Source: Cacajao melanocephalus
Lineage: Eukaryota; Chordata; Mammalia; Primates; Pitheciidae
NCBI GenBank assembly: GCA_963573385.1
Contig: CAUYLG010071329.1
Span: 1-64,000 of the forward strand
DNA length: 64,000 nt
Direction of reading: 5' to 3'
The position numbers and the translations under genes were made by a program. The notes beneath the pieces were generated by a model. That model was not told where the DNA came from and did not search any database. It worked only from the letters and a program-made list of their open reading frames with translations. Positions 49,393-61,689 of the stretch are shown here, piece after piece. Every line of letters begins with the position of its first letter. Positions within the stretch are counted from its first letter, which is position 1.

Positions 49393-51040
49393 TTGGAGGA
49401 GTGGAATTTGGTTGCCATAATGATTGATAATTTCCTGGGGATTCAATAGATGGAGGCCTAATAGTCTTTCTTTGTAAGCAAGACATAAAATCATCAGTCC
49501 TGCACAAAGATGCCTTATCCTGTATCTTGTGCTACTTTCCAGTGATCTTTTGGATAATAACTGAAAGACGTGTTTATGATCATGAACACAGAACTCTGAT
49601 CCTCTTATATTAAAACCCAAAGTAAATTTTTTAATGCACGGTGAAGTTCCAGGAATGCAGAAGCTAGCAAATCAAAGGAAGGTTGACTTTTGATTTGTTT
49701 TGAACTTATACTAAGAGTTGTTCAACATTTTAAAAAATCATATCACCTATGGCAATAGTAGCCATGGAATTTGAGTCACAAATCTAATGTCTATATTATT
49801 TGGTTTTTCTAGATCTCATATTATGAGTGAATTCACATATAAAACAAGCATCTGACTAATTTGTATATCTTTCAGTGCAGATGTTCTTAGTCAACCACAT
49901 AATATCTTTTAAATAAATTATTTTCCTTTAAAGTTTCCCTTATAAGTAGGGCATGATGTTGCTATTTCCAAATGATGATTTTATTTCATCTGTGACTTTC
50001 ATTCCAGAATAAGCAATAGGATATTATAAAATATTTGATATAAAAGGGTAAGATTGAGCCATAATGTCCTAGTTTAGATGAATGAATGCAGAAAGGGCAT
50101 GGGGCATAGAGAAGGTTTATTCATTCACTTTTTCATTATTTCAACCTATTTTCTGAGTACCTACTATGTGTCAACCTACACTACTGTGCATTGGTCCTCA
50201 GTGAATAATAATAGTAAATTCCTTATGCTTAATAGCCTTTACTTTGTAATAAACAAACTAGTCACTACTTAGAAATAAGACAAAATGCATATCCTTTCAA
50301 TATAGTACTGGAACATTGCCTAACAAACTCAACCAAAGTTTATTTAATTATTTAGGGGACTATACCTTTGTTTTATTTGGTATTTACTGTTGGTTAGGGC
50401 TCTAATGTTGTGCAGTTGCATGCTAACTTATAGATTTTCTACTGTCTTTGTAAACAGTAGAAAGATAAGTTCTGGTTTTATTTTTCTTTGGACACTAAAG
50501 AGATTTAACACAGCAAACTTATTTCAGTATGGCTTTCTTCTAATATTCTGCAATCAACATTCCTAAACATAAAATATACTAAACATGTTGATTGTATATT
50601 GGCATAAGTGTTATACTTTAAACTTATTGAATATTTTAATTTCACACCTTTTAGTAAGACTCACAGTAAAGGTATGAGGTTGGGATAAACACTGAGAGGC
50701 TTAAGAGCTAGGCAAAAGGGATTAGATATTTTAAGATAGAAAATCGAGGTCAATTATGTTTCTTAACCAGGTTAACTACTTGACAAGAAAGATATTAAGA
50801 TGAAACACAAAACCTGGGAAATATTTACTGTATTTTTGTTAAATTTAAGTCAATGGCTATTTGATTTTAGTTAGGGAATCTTCTTATGCTATTAAGCATA
50901 AAATATCAATTTAGCACCTCAATTGATACAAATTTCTTCTGATATTGCAGGCTAACATTCTAAAATTCTCTCATATGAAGATTTAAAATTTTCTCATATA
51001 AAGTTTTTAAATTCCTTCATATAAAAATTGAAAATTTTGA
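49393..51040. other. Intergenic, nothing named
   Basis: This is AT-rich unique DNA. A small perfect inverted repeat (tttctactgt, 8-nt gap, acagtagaaa) lies at 50436-50463. No gene. Confidence 0.4.
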
Positions 51041-51336
<296 letters not shown>

Positions 51337-52199
51337 TAATTAAAAAATTCTTGCAGAAAAAATTACATTGTCTAATGCCTAGAAAGTTTTCAAGAAAATA
51401 AGAAAACTTTTTTTTAGAATGAAAACCAAGAAGAAATATAATTTTGGGGAGACCAGCAGAAAAGGAAGCTACAAATGCCCTTCGGGAACCTTCCTTTCCC
51501 TGGTGGGCTAGAGTTGCAGTTAGATTATTTGGTGCACAGGGCCTGGGACATATGCCTGGATTCAGACTAAAGATCTCAGAATAAAGTTAAGATTCTCAAA
51601 GAAAAACATCCGAAAGAGAAATATTAAACTAGACAAAATTCCTCCATTAAGTCAGACAAAAAAGAAAATTTGTTTATCTCAGCCTAATATTAGGTAGCCT
51701 AAGACATTCCCTATAGAGATTTGAGCCTAGATTAACCCTATTTGCATGATTCACAAAATGCAGGCTGGGAATTTTCATCTAAAATGAATTTGGGTTGATA
51801 GTGCCCAAAGGTGAGTAACAAAAACTAAGGAAACATTTCTCTGAAAGAATCCTCAATGAATTCTCACAGAGAGATCACCACTAGACAGGATTCACAGTCA
51901 CAAATCCCAAAATATACAAGGAAATATTATGATACTACACACAAAGAAACCCTGCAGAATAAGACCTCCAAAAACTTGATATTGAAATTATTGAGTACAG
52001 TAAGTAAAGTAAAATCTGTACAATGAAATGAAATATAGGCTCAGTTGCAAGAGCTTATCAGAATAAGCAGGGGTATTTGACACAAAACAAAGCAAGCAAA
52101 CATTTAAGAAATATTAAAATAAAAAAACTGAAATTTTATTTTACAAGAGATAAAAAAGAATTAGTTATTTGGAAGATACATTTAAAGAATTATTCACAT
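51337..52199. other. Intergenic, possibly L1ME/HAL1-related
   Basis: This A-rich sequence has the base composition of old L1 sense strand and leads into a clearer HAL1-like stretch. No phrase is firm enough to call. Confidence 0.3.
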
Positions 52200-52660
52200 A
52201 TAACAAAGAAAAACAAAGTTGAATAGTAAGAAAAAGTTGGAGCGTTTTGGAGGATAGAGAACGTCCGGCATAAGTCAAAGTGGGGTTATATTTAACTGGA
52301 ATTAACATATACAACGGAGAAGGCCATATTCAACATAAATGAGAATTTTTCAGAAAGATTCTGAAATTAGAATTCCCAACTCATCAGAATTAGGAAACAT
52401 ATTTAATTCTAAGCAGAGAAAAATATATTCTTTGCTGGATGTGTTGTGACAAACTACAGAACATCAATGACAAGACAGAAAGATGTTAATATCAGTTGAG
52501 GGAAAGAAAGACAGTTTGCTTACAAAGGAACTACAACTAGAATGATAGCTACCTATTCAGCAGCAAAAATTAAACCTGAAGGCAGTGAAATAGTATCTTT
52601 AAAAATAGGGAGAGATTTTTGCCTCTAAGGGAAATGCAGGAATACAGTATTTGAAGGGAC
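52200..52660 (+). mobile_element. HAL1/L1ME ORF1-type relic, plus strand
   Basis: The order 'gacagtttgcttacaaagga', 'ctacctattcagcagcaaaa', 'cctgaaggcagtgaaatagt' parallels the L1ME/HAL1 ORF1 region. No frame survives. Confidence 0.45.
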
Positions 52661-52857
52661 AGATACAGAGACCTTCTCTTCTAGAGCAGAGAAATATTTT
52701 CCTTAATTTGTCTTGCTAATTTCTACTTCTCCAAACCCCAAATACACGTAATAAATATAAATGCAGTGGTTATTACTTACTAAGCAGTGTTACTGAATGA
52801 GCTACCTGCTCTGATTTCAGAAGTAAATAAAACTTAGCCCTAGCCTTAGAGGTTATG

Positions 52858-53318
52858 CCAGACAGAACAACGTTCTCTCCCCATTCCCAATCATGTCCAC
52901 ATCCTAATCCCCTTACTATAGAAAACAGGTTAGCAGATATGGTTAAGTCAAGGATCTTGAGATAGGGATATCATCTTGGATTATCTGAATGGATTATTCA
53001 TGTAGGAGAGAGACAAGAACATCAATATTAGGAAAAGGAGGATGAGAACAGCAGCAGAGGCTGGAGTGATGCTATTTGAAGATGGAGAAAGGGACCACAA
53101 GTCAAGGAATGCTGGTATCCTGTGGAAACTGGCAAAAGCAAGGAAACAGGTTATTTCCTGGAGTGAAGCCCTCAGAAGAAGCGCAGCCCTGCTGACACCA
53201 CGCCTTGATCTCGCCCTGTAAAACTCATTTTGGACTTCTGACCTCCAGAACTGTAAAAGAATAGGTTTATATTATTTAAAGTTTGTGGTACTTTGTTCAG
53301 CAGCAATAGGAAACCACC
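52858..53318 (+). mobile_element. MLT1-type LTR (ERVL-MaLR), plus strand
   Basis: It has the MLT1 order 'catgtccacatcctaatccc', 'ggatcttgagatagggatat', 'agcgcagccctgctgacacc', 'ttggacttctgacctccag' and ends 'gcagcaataggaaacc'. It is a second copy parallel to the one at 45001. Confidence 0.75.
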
Positions 53319-54366
53319 TGCATTAATTTATATTCTTTCCCAAGGATCATTTGCTATAGAACACTCATGAATGATAAAAAAATAAGTATTATAATGTACG
53401 TGTATGGCCCAGAGAACAGCATGGAGAATTCTACCAAGTAAAGAAGAAAGGAACAGAAACATTGTTATAGAGAAATGAGACTTGAGCCAACTTTGGAAAC
53501 CTGTGTGCTTTACAGGCAAACAAGCTCACCAGTAACCTCTCCCAGCCTGGCATGCCTTCCCTGCTCCCCAAGCCTGAGGTCTAAATGGGATGCTCCCTTC
53601 ATAGGCTTTGAGAGCACATTGGGCATCATCAAACTCAGAGTCCCCCTGTGCTTTTTGTTGCTTCTCACAATAGCAGAAATCCTGCTGTCCTGGGGTCTGT
53701 ATCTGTGTCTCTTGTAGCAAAGGTGCTCCTTTGTAAGGAATGGACATTTGTTTGCAGAATGAAGGCAGTATTAGCCAGGCCACAGAGGTGTGAACCCACT
53801 GGCATCTTCAGGGAACCAAGCATGACTCCTTTTTACTGGGGCACTGGATGCAGGTCAAGAGCAATAGAGATTGAGAAGCTAGAGCTCGCCCGTTGCTGAG
53901 TGTCAGCATTGGACAGCTGATCATGTAATTGCCTCCATCCAAATTTTCCCATGTTACCACTGTGGTTTAGTGAAGTGACTTCACTTGGCATTTATGGCCT
54001 TTAAAGCTTAAAGCTCTTCTGTCATCCAACTCTACCTGAACATTTCTAACTCCTCCCTACCCAGTTGAATCTCCAACTCTTTACTCCCAAAATTTCATCT
54101 AAATTTCCATCTAATACATGAAAACCTTACTGTGTTTCTCCTGTACTCACCTCCAGATATGATCTATTTTTTATCTTTTCAGTGAAAACCGGTAGCACTT
54201 TGTTCTTCTGAATGACAGTCTGCTCCTTAAAGTAACAGTCACGTGCCAATCTGTGCCACCTTTCTTTCTGTCCCAGGACTCAGTGGTCTTCAAGGTGGCT
54301 TCTCACTCATCCATTTGATGTTGGTTCTTTACACAGCACCAAATACATTTTAAATTCTCTGTGACC
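53319..54366. other. Intergenic, mostly unique
   Basis: The part 53500-53900 is relatively GC-rich with frames of 80-85 codons on both strands; no domain is visible. 53960-54340 is pyrimidine-rich and may be an L2 remnant. Confidence 0.35.
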
Positions 54367-54487
54367 AATAAGAATATAGGTGCAGCAAACCACCGTGGCA
54401 CATGTATACCTATGTAGCAAACCTGCACGTTTAGCACATGCATTTCAGAACTTAAAGTAAAACAAAATAAAATAAAAATAAGAATAT
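54367..54487 (+). mobile_element. Very short L1 3' end with perfect 11-bp TSD
   Basis: The element itself is 54378-54476, only the last ~65 bp of the L1 3' UTR plus an A-rich tail. The bases aataagaatat occur at 54367-54377 and 54477-54487. The tail wording (agaacttaaagt) is that of primate L1PA-type elements. Confidence 0.9.
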
Positions 54488-56054
54488 GTCAAATTAATTT
54501 TATTTTGAAACTAACAGCAGTACAAAATGTGATGACGGTTTTAATAGAAATCCAATGTGTTATTGTTTTATTCCTCTGTTGTTACCTCTAAGGCATGTTA
54601 AATAATCTTTCTAAAAGGTTATTCCTAAATTTACCAGTCATACACAATTACAATCTATAATCAAAATATGTTTTGTCATCTGTCAGAAATAGCAGACTCT
54701 ACTCCTAAGGCATTTCAAGATTTGTCCTTTCAAAACAACAGGTGGGTGTTATTCTCCCAGGTAACTCTCTGTTATGCCTAGAAGAGAGCAGACAACCAGA
54801 TAAATCAGCTGTACTTTTTCATATAATCATTAGAGAAATGTAAAAAAAATTGCATAGAAAAAAAGCACCTGAAGCTTAAGAGAATTACTGATCACAAAAA
54901 GTTTCACCTTACTTAATATTTTAGATGTGGCTCCCTTGATAAATTGAAATAGCTTTGGGTTTGTTCTTGTTGTTTTGCTTCGTGTGTGTAATCCATGTCA
55001 AGGGCAATAAAATGCCAAACCTCCACTCACCTGAGTGGCAAAGCCTGCAAAATTCAATCAAGCGGTGATTTCTAGAGTATAGCATTTTCAAAGAATATGC
55101 AAAAGCTACCAGCCATAAACATAACACAAAAAACAAACAAACAAAAAAACAAACCATGCATCTCTCAGTGGACTGTAAATTTACTAATCAGTTATTTTGG
55201 GGAGGAAAAATGGTGTAAACATGGTGGATGTATTTTCAACAGCAATCATAACTCTTGTGCAGATGATGTGAAGGGTTATAAAATAAGCCTGTTAGGTTTC
55301 CCAAGCACTTGTGAGTCGAGTTCGAGTGTGTGTAAAATACTTCATTAAACCATCTTAGACTTTGCAGTGGGTATTTCGCTGGTATTAAGCTTGTGTTTGT
55401 AAATAGAAGTGCTAATTATTTAGGTATGCAATTGCTCACATGCATAGTTTATGAGTCAGAGCAGTTTTAGACTTCACATTTTTCTATAATTAAACATACA
55501 GCAATTAAAGAGTATTTTTTTAAAAACATGAAAACACACTATTCCCTGGAGCATATCACATGTGAATTTAGAAGCCAGATTATAACACAAATTTTGCCTG
55601 CAAATAAATGAGTTCAACATTAACGATTATTAGAGACATAAGGTCTTCTGAGTTCTAAAAATGTTACCCCAAAAATCTAAATATTATTTAATAAATTTAA
55701 GTAATAGCTGCATAATATTGATTTCCCCAAAATCATGGGTAAAAGGTTTTGCTTGAAGCAGTTATAAGCTATATCATGGCAAAAAAATAATTAGCTAACA
55801 TGCTTAAGCAGGAAAAAAGAAAAATGAATTAAAACTTTTTTTGGGAGATTTTTGAGAATTTGGAACCATTTACAGTGACGTAGAAGAGATAAACATACGT
55901 TTCTTACATTTTGATGCAGCCACTCACTCCAGACTGAGCAAACTGGTGTCTTCTTGGTATTCCCAGAGACTGCTTCTCAGGACAGCTCTATTTGGCTCCA
56001 TCTGTGAACTTGACTATGACCCTGACTCACTGCAACCAAACCTGAAAAAAAGAA
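54488..56054. other. AT-rich intergenic sequence
   Basis: No gene or named repeat. A (CAAA)n-like run lies at 55122-55155. Confidence 0.4.
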
Positions 56055-56205
56055 AAATTATCCTATCAGATGCTATGCTGATTATCTGGGTGATAAAATA
56101 ACCTTTACACCAAATACTCTCAACACACAATTTATCTATATGGCAAACCTGCACATTTACCCTTAAACCTAAAGTAAAAGTGAAAACAAATTAAAATTAA
56201 AAAAG
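56055..56205 (+). mobile_element. Older L1 3' end, plus strand
   Basis: The phrases 'tgattatctgggtgataaaa', 'atatggcaaacctgcacatt' and 'aacctaaagtaaaagtgaaa' are the worn end of an L1, followed by an A-rich tail. Confidence 0.75.
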
Positions 56206-58194
56206 ATAAGATTTAGAGGTAAATCAGTCTCATCAATATATAGTAGACATGCTGTTTGCTTAGCTGTTTTTCCCCCACCTAATACTCTCTCATGAACATT
56301 TGTTATGCCATTATACATTTGTCTACCTCATTATATTTATGATGATACTGTGTTTCATTGTATGAATATGCATAAGCATAATTTATGTAATCTACTGATT
56401 AAATGTCTTTTTTACTTAAAGTAGGGAATAAAGTAATGCATTTTTGAACATTTTTTCTGAAGTAAATTATATTTGCTTGCAATTACGATTGGCTTTATGT
56501 AATACTCACTCATGCTGCTTACACAAGTAAGATGTTTATTTTTCTCTCTTAAAAAAAAAAATCTCTAGGGTTTGGCAACTCAGGCTGGTGCAGCTGCTCT
56601 ATTAAGTCCTCAAGGACAGAAACTCTGTCTGGAGGCCTGATTCTAGCAACCAAGAATGTGCCATTTGTCCTCAGAGTCTCAGAACGGCTGTCACCTGCAG
56701 GCAAAGGAAAGGCAAATGTGCTCATACTCTGGAGACTGTCGCTATCAGAAAATACAAAACTTTCTAGGAAGACTAACCTAGGAGAATCACACTTAGGTCT
56801 CACAGGCCAGACGTGGGCCACATGGCAATCTCTAGGTCAAGAAAATATTGATAGGAGAATATTTTTAACAGGACACGTTTATACTCTGAAAAACATTTGA
56901 GTCCTCTTAGAAAAGAAGAAGGGAAAATCAATAGTGGGCAGGCAACCACCTGTGTCTGTCACAGAATTATACATATGCATAAGAATTATATCTTACTCAA
57001 AGGTAATTACATGCCCAGTAATTCCTGGGATGGATTTCCGGGTATAAGAGTGAGTCTTTAAACAAAACTATGGTTACATACAACTTGTAGTTTAGATCCA
57101 TATATCTGTCAAATATTTTAAATTACAATTCCATAAACATTTACCATATGTAATGGTAGAGATGAGTGGAGAGAAACTCATCTATTTCTTTCTTATACCC
57201 TTAATAACAGCCAGGCAACACTCTACCCAAGATTCCTTGGAAAAATAATTAATTCAGTTGTTCTTGTGCTAAGAAGGACAAAAGCCTAATCTAGGACAAT
57301 AATGGGAGTTTCCAAGAGCTGTATCAGTAAACAGCTGAGATTTCCTTATTACTTTTCCTTAAAGAGGTTAATTCCAGCTCACATAGTATCTCATTCATCT
57401 TTACTATATACCTGTCATCTCCTGTTCCTTCTGGATCACATGGTCCCTAATCTGTCAAATCACTTTTTCCAGCCTCTATTATGAACTTTTCTGTCACTCC
57501 TGTGCTCCTGGAAAACCTGGCCACCTACACCCTCCCTGAAAATGTATTTTTGCCTGCAGTGATCTAGAGAAAGGGGAAGGCTATTTTACTGCCCCAAAAT
57601 GCTTCAGCTAAACTTGATTTCAGCTTTGAAGGAAAGAGGCATTATCTTCTTATTCCACGTTGTTGTCAACTTCAAACCAATACCTTTCCCATTGTCCTAA
57701 AACCTCCAAATTCAAAGATCTTGCTATCAGATTATATCACACACTTCTATCCCTTTTCTTCACTATTGATATAGTCACTTAAAGACTCCTGGGTCACTTT
57801 CTCTCATTCTTTGAAAATTTTAGCTTTTGCCTTTCTGTCACTTTCTCTACTGTTATTTTTAATGTTTACTGAAAATGATTTCCTAATACATTATGATAAT
57901 CCTGCTGATGTCCTGGCCTCTCAGTTCCCCACCATTATCTTCAATGACCCTACTTTTTACTTCAGCCACCTACTTGAAAGGTACACAAATCTTAACTGAA
58001 TATTAGAATTACAGGATAAATTTAAGAAAATACTAACTTCTGGGCTTTATCCTCCCGGATGTTGATTTCATTGTTTTGATTTAAATTCACCATGCGGGGC
58101 TTATATGTAGCCCAAGAGAATGACTGCCTAGACATTTTTATTCTCAATAATTTCACCCTCTATTATTCTCAATAATAAGTGAATCCAAAATATC
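56206..58194. other. Intergenic, one unassigned repeat-like block
   Basis: 56560-56950 carries overlapping frames on both strands (80 and 90 codons) and resembles a MER-type repeat ('ggagaatcacacttaggtct'). 57480-58000 is pyrimidine-rich. No gene is supported. Confidence 0.35.
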
Positions 58195-58740
58195 TGAGAC
58201 AAATCTCAGTCAATTTAGAAAGTATTTTGCCAAGATTAAGGACTCACCTGAGACACAGCCTCAGGAGCTCCTGATGACATGTGCCTGAGGTGGTCGGGAC
58301 ACAGCTTGCCTTAATACAGTTTAGGGAGACATGTGAGACATCCATCAATATGTGTAAGATATATACTGGTCTGGCCCAATAAGTGGGACAACTTGGCAGG
58401 GGAGGGAGTGTTGCTGTTCCATGTCATATGTAGATAAGAGACAAAAGCTTGCATTCTTTTTGAGTCCTTGATCAGCCTTCCACTGAATACACAATTTAGT
58501 GTGGCTCACTGAATCTGCATTTTTACATAAATATTAGGGCAGAGGAAGCAATCAGATACACATTTGTCTCTGGTGAGCCAGAACATCAAAGGATGACTTT
58601 GAGTTCTGTCTGCCTTTTGTCCACAATTTGGGTAAAATTTGAGGAAGGTATGTAGCTTTTGTATCTTTGTAGCTATCTTATTTATTGATAAAATGGAGGC
58701 AAATTTGGTTGACATGGTTCCCAGATTGACTTTTCCTTTG
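58195..58740 (+). mobile_element. Endogenous-retrovirus-like block, family not assigned
   Basis: The order 'agacacagcctcaggagctc', 'ggtggtcgggacacagcttg', 'gaagcaatcagatacacatt', 'ttgtccacaatttgggtaaa' matches a primate ERV-related repeat I recall but cannot name. There is no coding frame. Confidence 0.45.
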
Positions 58741-59461
58741 GCTCAGTGACTTTGAGTCTAGAGATTTATTTTCCCTTCACACCCCCTTCATAGATGACTT
58801 TCAAGTGTTCCACTTTCTGGCCTTCACTATCTTCCTATGCTATTTACAATATCTTTTCAACGGCACCAAAATCTACAATTCATTGATTCACCCTATTTTT
58901 CAATGTCCTAACCTCCATCATGTCTTACTTCCTCCCTCAAACAGCTTCATTTCAATCTCTAATCCCAATTTTCTCTATTTTCCTCCTTTGGCAAAACTAC
59001 AGTCTTGGAAATTCCAACTCTACATGGACTTTGTGGTAAATCTAGTTGGCAACATAGGCAGATAATCCATTGCATCTAACCCTAAGTGGGTCCTTATTTC
59101 TGCTATAGAATCATATTGTTCTTTCCCAGTCCATTATTTGCTCACATTCATAAAAGACTATTGAGTATCTTCTCCTCCACATCTCTTCCTCTTCCCTAAT
59201 TTTAGCTGACGGCATTGATATTTTCTTTACTGAAGATATTATGTGTCCTTCTTCCATTGAATCCATCAGCTGATCATCTGATTCTCTCTTCCTGTTATTA
59301 CAGATGAAATCATATTTATGTCTACTCTGTGCACTCACCAGATCCCATCCCATATCTAAGGAATATAGGTGGTAATATATCATTCCAGGTGTTCCTACTC
59401 TCCTTTCTGCATTTTCATTTTCTCTCTCTTGATGGGATTACTCCAATCTAATAGATGATAT
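58741..59461. other. Intergenic, pyrimidine-rich
   Basis: This looks like an old CR1/L2-type remnant by texture only. A 90-codon minus-strand frame at 59111-59383 shows no domain. Confidence 0.3.
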
Positions 59462-59522
59462 TACTGGTTTCCTATTGATACTGTAACAAATTCCAAACAT
59501 TTAGTGTCTTAAAAGAGCACCA
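59462..59522 (-). mobile_element. MLT1-type LTR, minus strand, left piece
   Basis: It starts 'tactggtttcctattgatac' and reads 'actgtaacaaattccaaaca' up to the L1 insertion. The rest of the same LTR continues after 60968. Confidence 0.7.
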
Positions 59523-60297
59523 TTGAGATAATCACATGGTTTTTGTCCTTGGTTTTGTTTATATGATGGATTACATTTGTAGATTTGCACATGTTGAACC
59601 ACCCTTGCATGATGAAGCCTACTTGATCATGATGAATAAGCTTTTGGATGTGCTGTTGCATTCGGTTTGCCAGTATTTTATTGAAGATTTTTGCATTGAT
59701 GTTCATCATGGATATTGGCCTGAAATTTTTGTTTTTAGTTGTATCTCTGCCAGGTTTTGGTATCAGGATGATGCTCGTCTCATAAAATGAGTTAGGGAGG
59801 ATTTCCTCTTTTTGTATTGTTTGAAGTAGTTTCAGAAGGGATGGTACCAGCTCCTCTTTGTATGTCCAGTAGAATTTGGCTGTGAACCCTTCTGGACCTG
59901 GACTTTTTTTGGTTGGCAGGCTGTTTATTGCTGCCTCAACTTCAGACCTTGTTATTAGTCTATTCAGGCATTCAACTTCTTCCTGGTTTAGTCTTGGAAA
60001 GGTCAAGTGTCCAGGAATTTACCCATTTCTTCTAGATTTACTGGTTTATGTGCAGAGAGTTGTTTGTAGTAATCTCTGATGGTAGTTTGTATTTCTGTGG
60101 AATTGGTGGTAATATCCCCTTTATCATTTTTTATTGCATCTATTTCATTCTTCTCTCTTTTATTTTTTATTAGTCTGGCTAGCAGTCTATCTATTTTGTT
60201 GATCTTTTTAAAAAAACAATTCCTGGATTTATTGATTTTTTCAAGGGTTTTTTGTGTCTCTATTTTCTTCAGTTCTGCTCTGATCTTAGTTATTTCT
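59523..60297 (-). mobile_element. Inverted L1 ORF2 piece (reverse-transcriptase part)
   Basis: This is the 5' portion of one L1 insertion, inverted relative to its 3' end. A minus-strand frame of 165 codons (59509-60006) preserves the L1 reverse transcriptase start region, including the stretch reading [20 protein letters not shown] and FRPISMMN; it is a dead fragment. The inversion joint with the plus-strand 3' UTR is at about 60298. Confidence 0.92.
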
Positions 60298-60580
60298 CAT
60301 AAGAAAACCAAACACCACCTGTTCTCACTCATACGTGAGTGTTGAACAATTTAGAACACATGGACACAAGGAGAGGAACATCACACACTGGGGTCTGTTG
60401 GGGGGTGGGGACGAGGGGAGGGATAGAAGTGGATGGGGAGATTGGGGAGGGATAACATTAGGAGAAATAACTAATGTAGATGACGGGGGGGGGGGATGGA
60501 GAGAGCAAACCACCATGGCATGTGTATATCTATGTAACAATCCTGCAAGATCTGCACATGTACCCCAGAACTTAAAGTAT
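60298..60580 (+). mobile_element. L1 3' UTR, plus strand, with G-rich tract
   Basis: It starts at 'aagaaaaccaaacaccacct' and ends 'cagaacttaaagtataag', the primate L1PA-type 3' end. The G-rich stretch 60390-60460 and the run of about 12 G at 60485-60496 are candidates for G-quadruplex structure, which the L1 3' UTR is known to form. Confidence 0.9.
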
Positions 60581-60744
60581 AAGAAAAGAAGAAGAAGAAG
60601 AAGAAAGAAGAAGAAGAAGAAGAAGAAGAAGAAGAAGAAGAAGAAGAAGAAGAAGAAGAAGAAGAAGAAAGAAGGAAGAAGGAAGAAGGAAGAAGGAAGA
60701 AGGAAGAAGGAAGAAGGAAGAAGAAGAAGAAGAAGAAAAAGAAA
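60581..60744 (+). repeat. 164-bp purine-only tract, (GAA)n and (GGAAGAA)n
   Basis: An uninterrupted purine run contains about 25 near-perfect GAA units, then about seven 7-bp GAAGGAA-type units, then GAA again. It sits where the L1 A-tail should be, so it grew from that tail. Frames of 141 and 149 codons (poly-Lys/Glu or poly-Phe/Leu) are artefacts. Confidence 0.97.
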
Positions 60745-60968
60745 TAACACTATGCTGCTCTACAGGTATGTGAGTACCTTATAATAACAAAAGTTTCCCA
60801 ATTTCTCCCTCTTCTCTTATATTATTGCTGTCATTCATTTCTTTTATACATAATATATATACTCATATATTTTATATAATCAAATGCAGTTGTTGTTATC
60901 ATGATGAACAGTTATTTGTTAGATCAATTAAGAATAAGAAAAATAAAACTTCGTATTCTACCTTCAAA
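60745..60968 (+). mobile_element. Probable L1 3'-transduced sequence
   Basis: About 220 bp lie between the L1 tail and the right target-site copy. They end with an AATAAA hexamer near 60940, about 20 bases before a short A-run at 60966-60971, just as a transcript that read past the L1 polyadenylation site would. Part of it resembles an older L1, which would come from the source locus. Simple later insertion is the alternative. Confidence 0.5.
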
Positions 60969-61370
60969 AAACAAGCACCAATTTGTTATGTTACCCTTCT
61001 TGGAGGCAGAAGTCCAAAATAGATTGGCAGGGCTATATATTCCTTCTAGCAGCACTAGGGGAAAATCCATTTCTTTGTCTTTTTTCAGCTAGTGGCTGCC
61101 TTCATTCTGGGCTCATGGATCCTTCTTCCATCTTCAAATTCATCAGTGTAGCGTTTATTCTCTCTCTCTGTCTCTCACTCGCCCTCTTTCTTTCTCCTGC
61201 CACATCTCTTCTAACTCTTCTGCTTCCTTCTTTCCGTGAAAATACTAGTGATTTCATTTGGCCTACCTAAATAATCCCACATAATCTCTTCAAGATTTTT
61301 CACCACATCTTCAAGATTTTTTTATCACATAATCTCTTCAAGATTTTTTATCACATGTAAGAATTTTTGC
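60969..61370 (-). mobile_element. MLT1-type LTR, minus strand, right piece
   Basis: It resumes with 'caccaatttgttatgttac', 'ggaggcagaagtccaaaat' and 'ggcagggctatatattcc', in register with the left piece. The last 90 bases (61278-61356) hold three copies of a 23-26-bp unit containing 'tcttcaagattttt'. Confidence 0.7.
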
Positions 61371-61689
61371 CTTACATAAGCATTCAAAGCTATGCAATAC
61401 AGCTAGTCTTTAAAATCAAACAAATGAATACCTTACCTTGAACGACAACCCCTTCCTACTGCTATTTCTCAGCTCTTTTTAAAACAAAAATTGATAGAAT
61501 TGCCTCTTCTGCTATCTTTGATATATTTCCTCCTATTCTCTTTTCAATTATTTTCAAGCAGACTTTGTTCCTTATAACTCCCATAAAAAAACTCTTTGTA
61601 AAGTCATTGATAATTTCCACATTGTTAAATTTTGCTATGAATTCTTAGCTCTCATGTTACTTAACAGATGAGACAAATGTGTCCCATTG
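61371..61689. other. Intergenic, nothing named
   Basis: Short pyrimidine-rich stretch that may begin the L2 copy on the right. Confidence 0.35.

Noticed and set aside
50436..50463. Small perfect inverted repeat (10-bp arms, 8-nt gap)
   Set aside because: Short and AT-rich; expected by chance in a window this size.
59509..60006. 165-codon frame with reverse-transcriptase similarity
   Set aside because: It is real L1 ORF2 sequence but a truncated, inverted fragment without endonuclease or catalytic core; treated as part of the mobile element and not as a gene.
60325..60784. Frames of 141 and 149 codons on opposite strands
   Set aside because: They translate the purine repeat into poly-Lys/Glu and poly-Phe/Leu; there is no gene-like composition outside the repeat.
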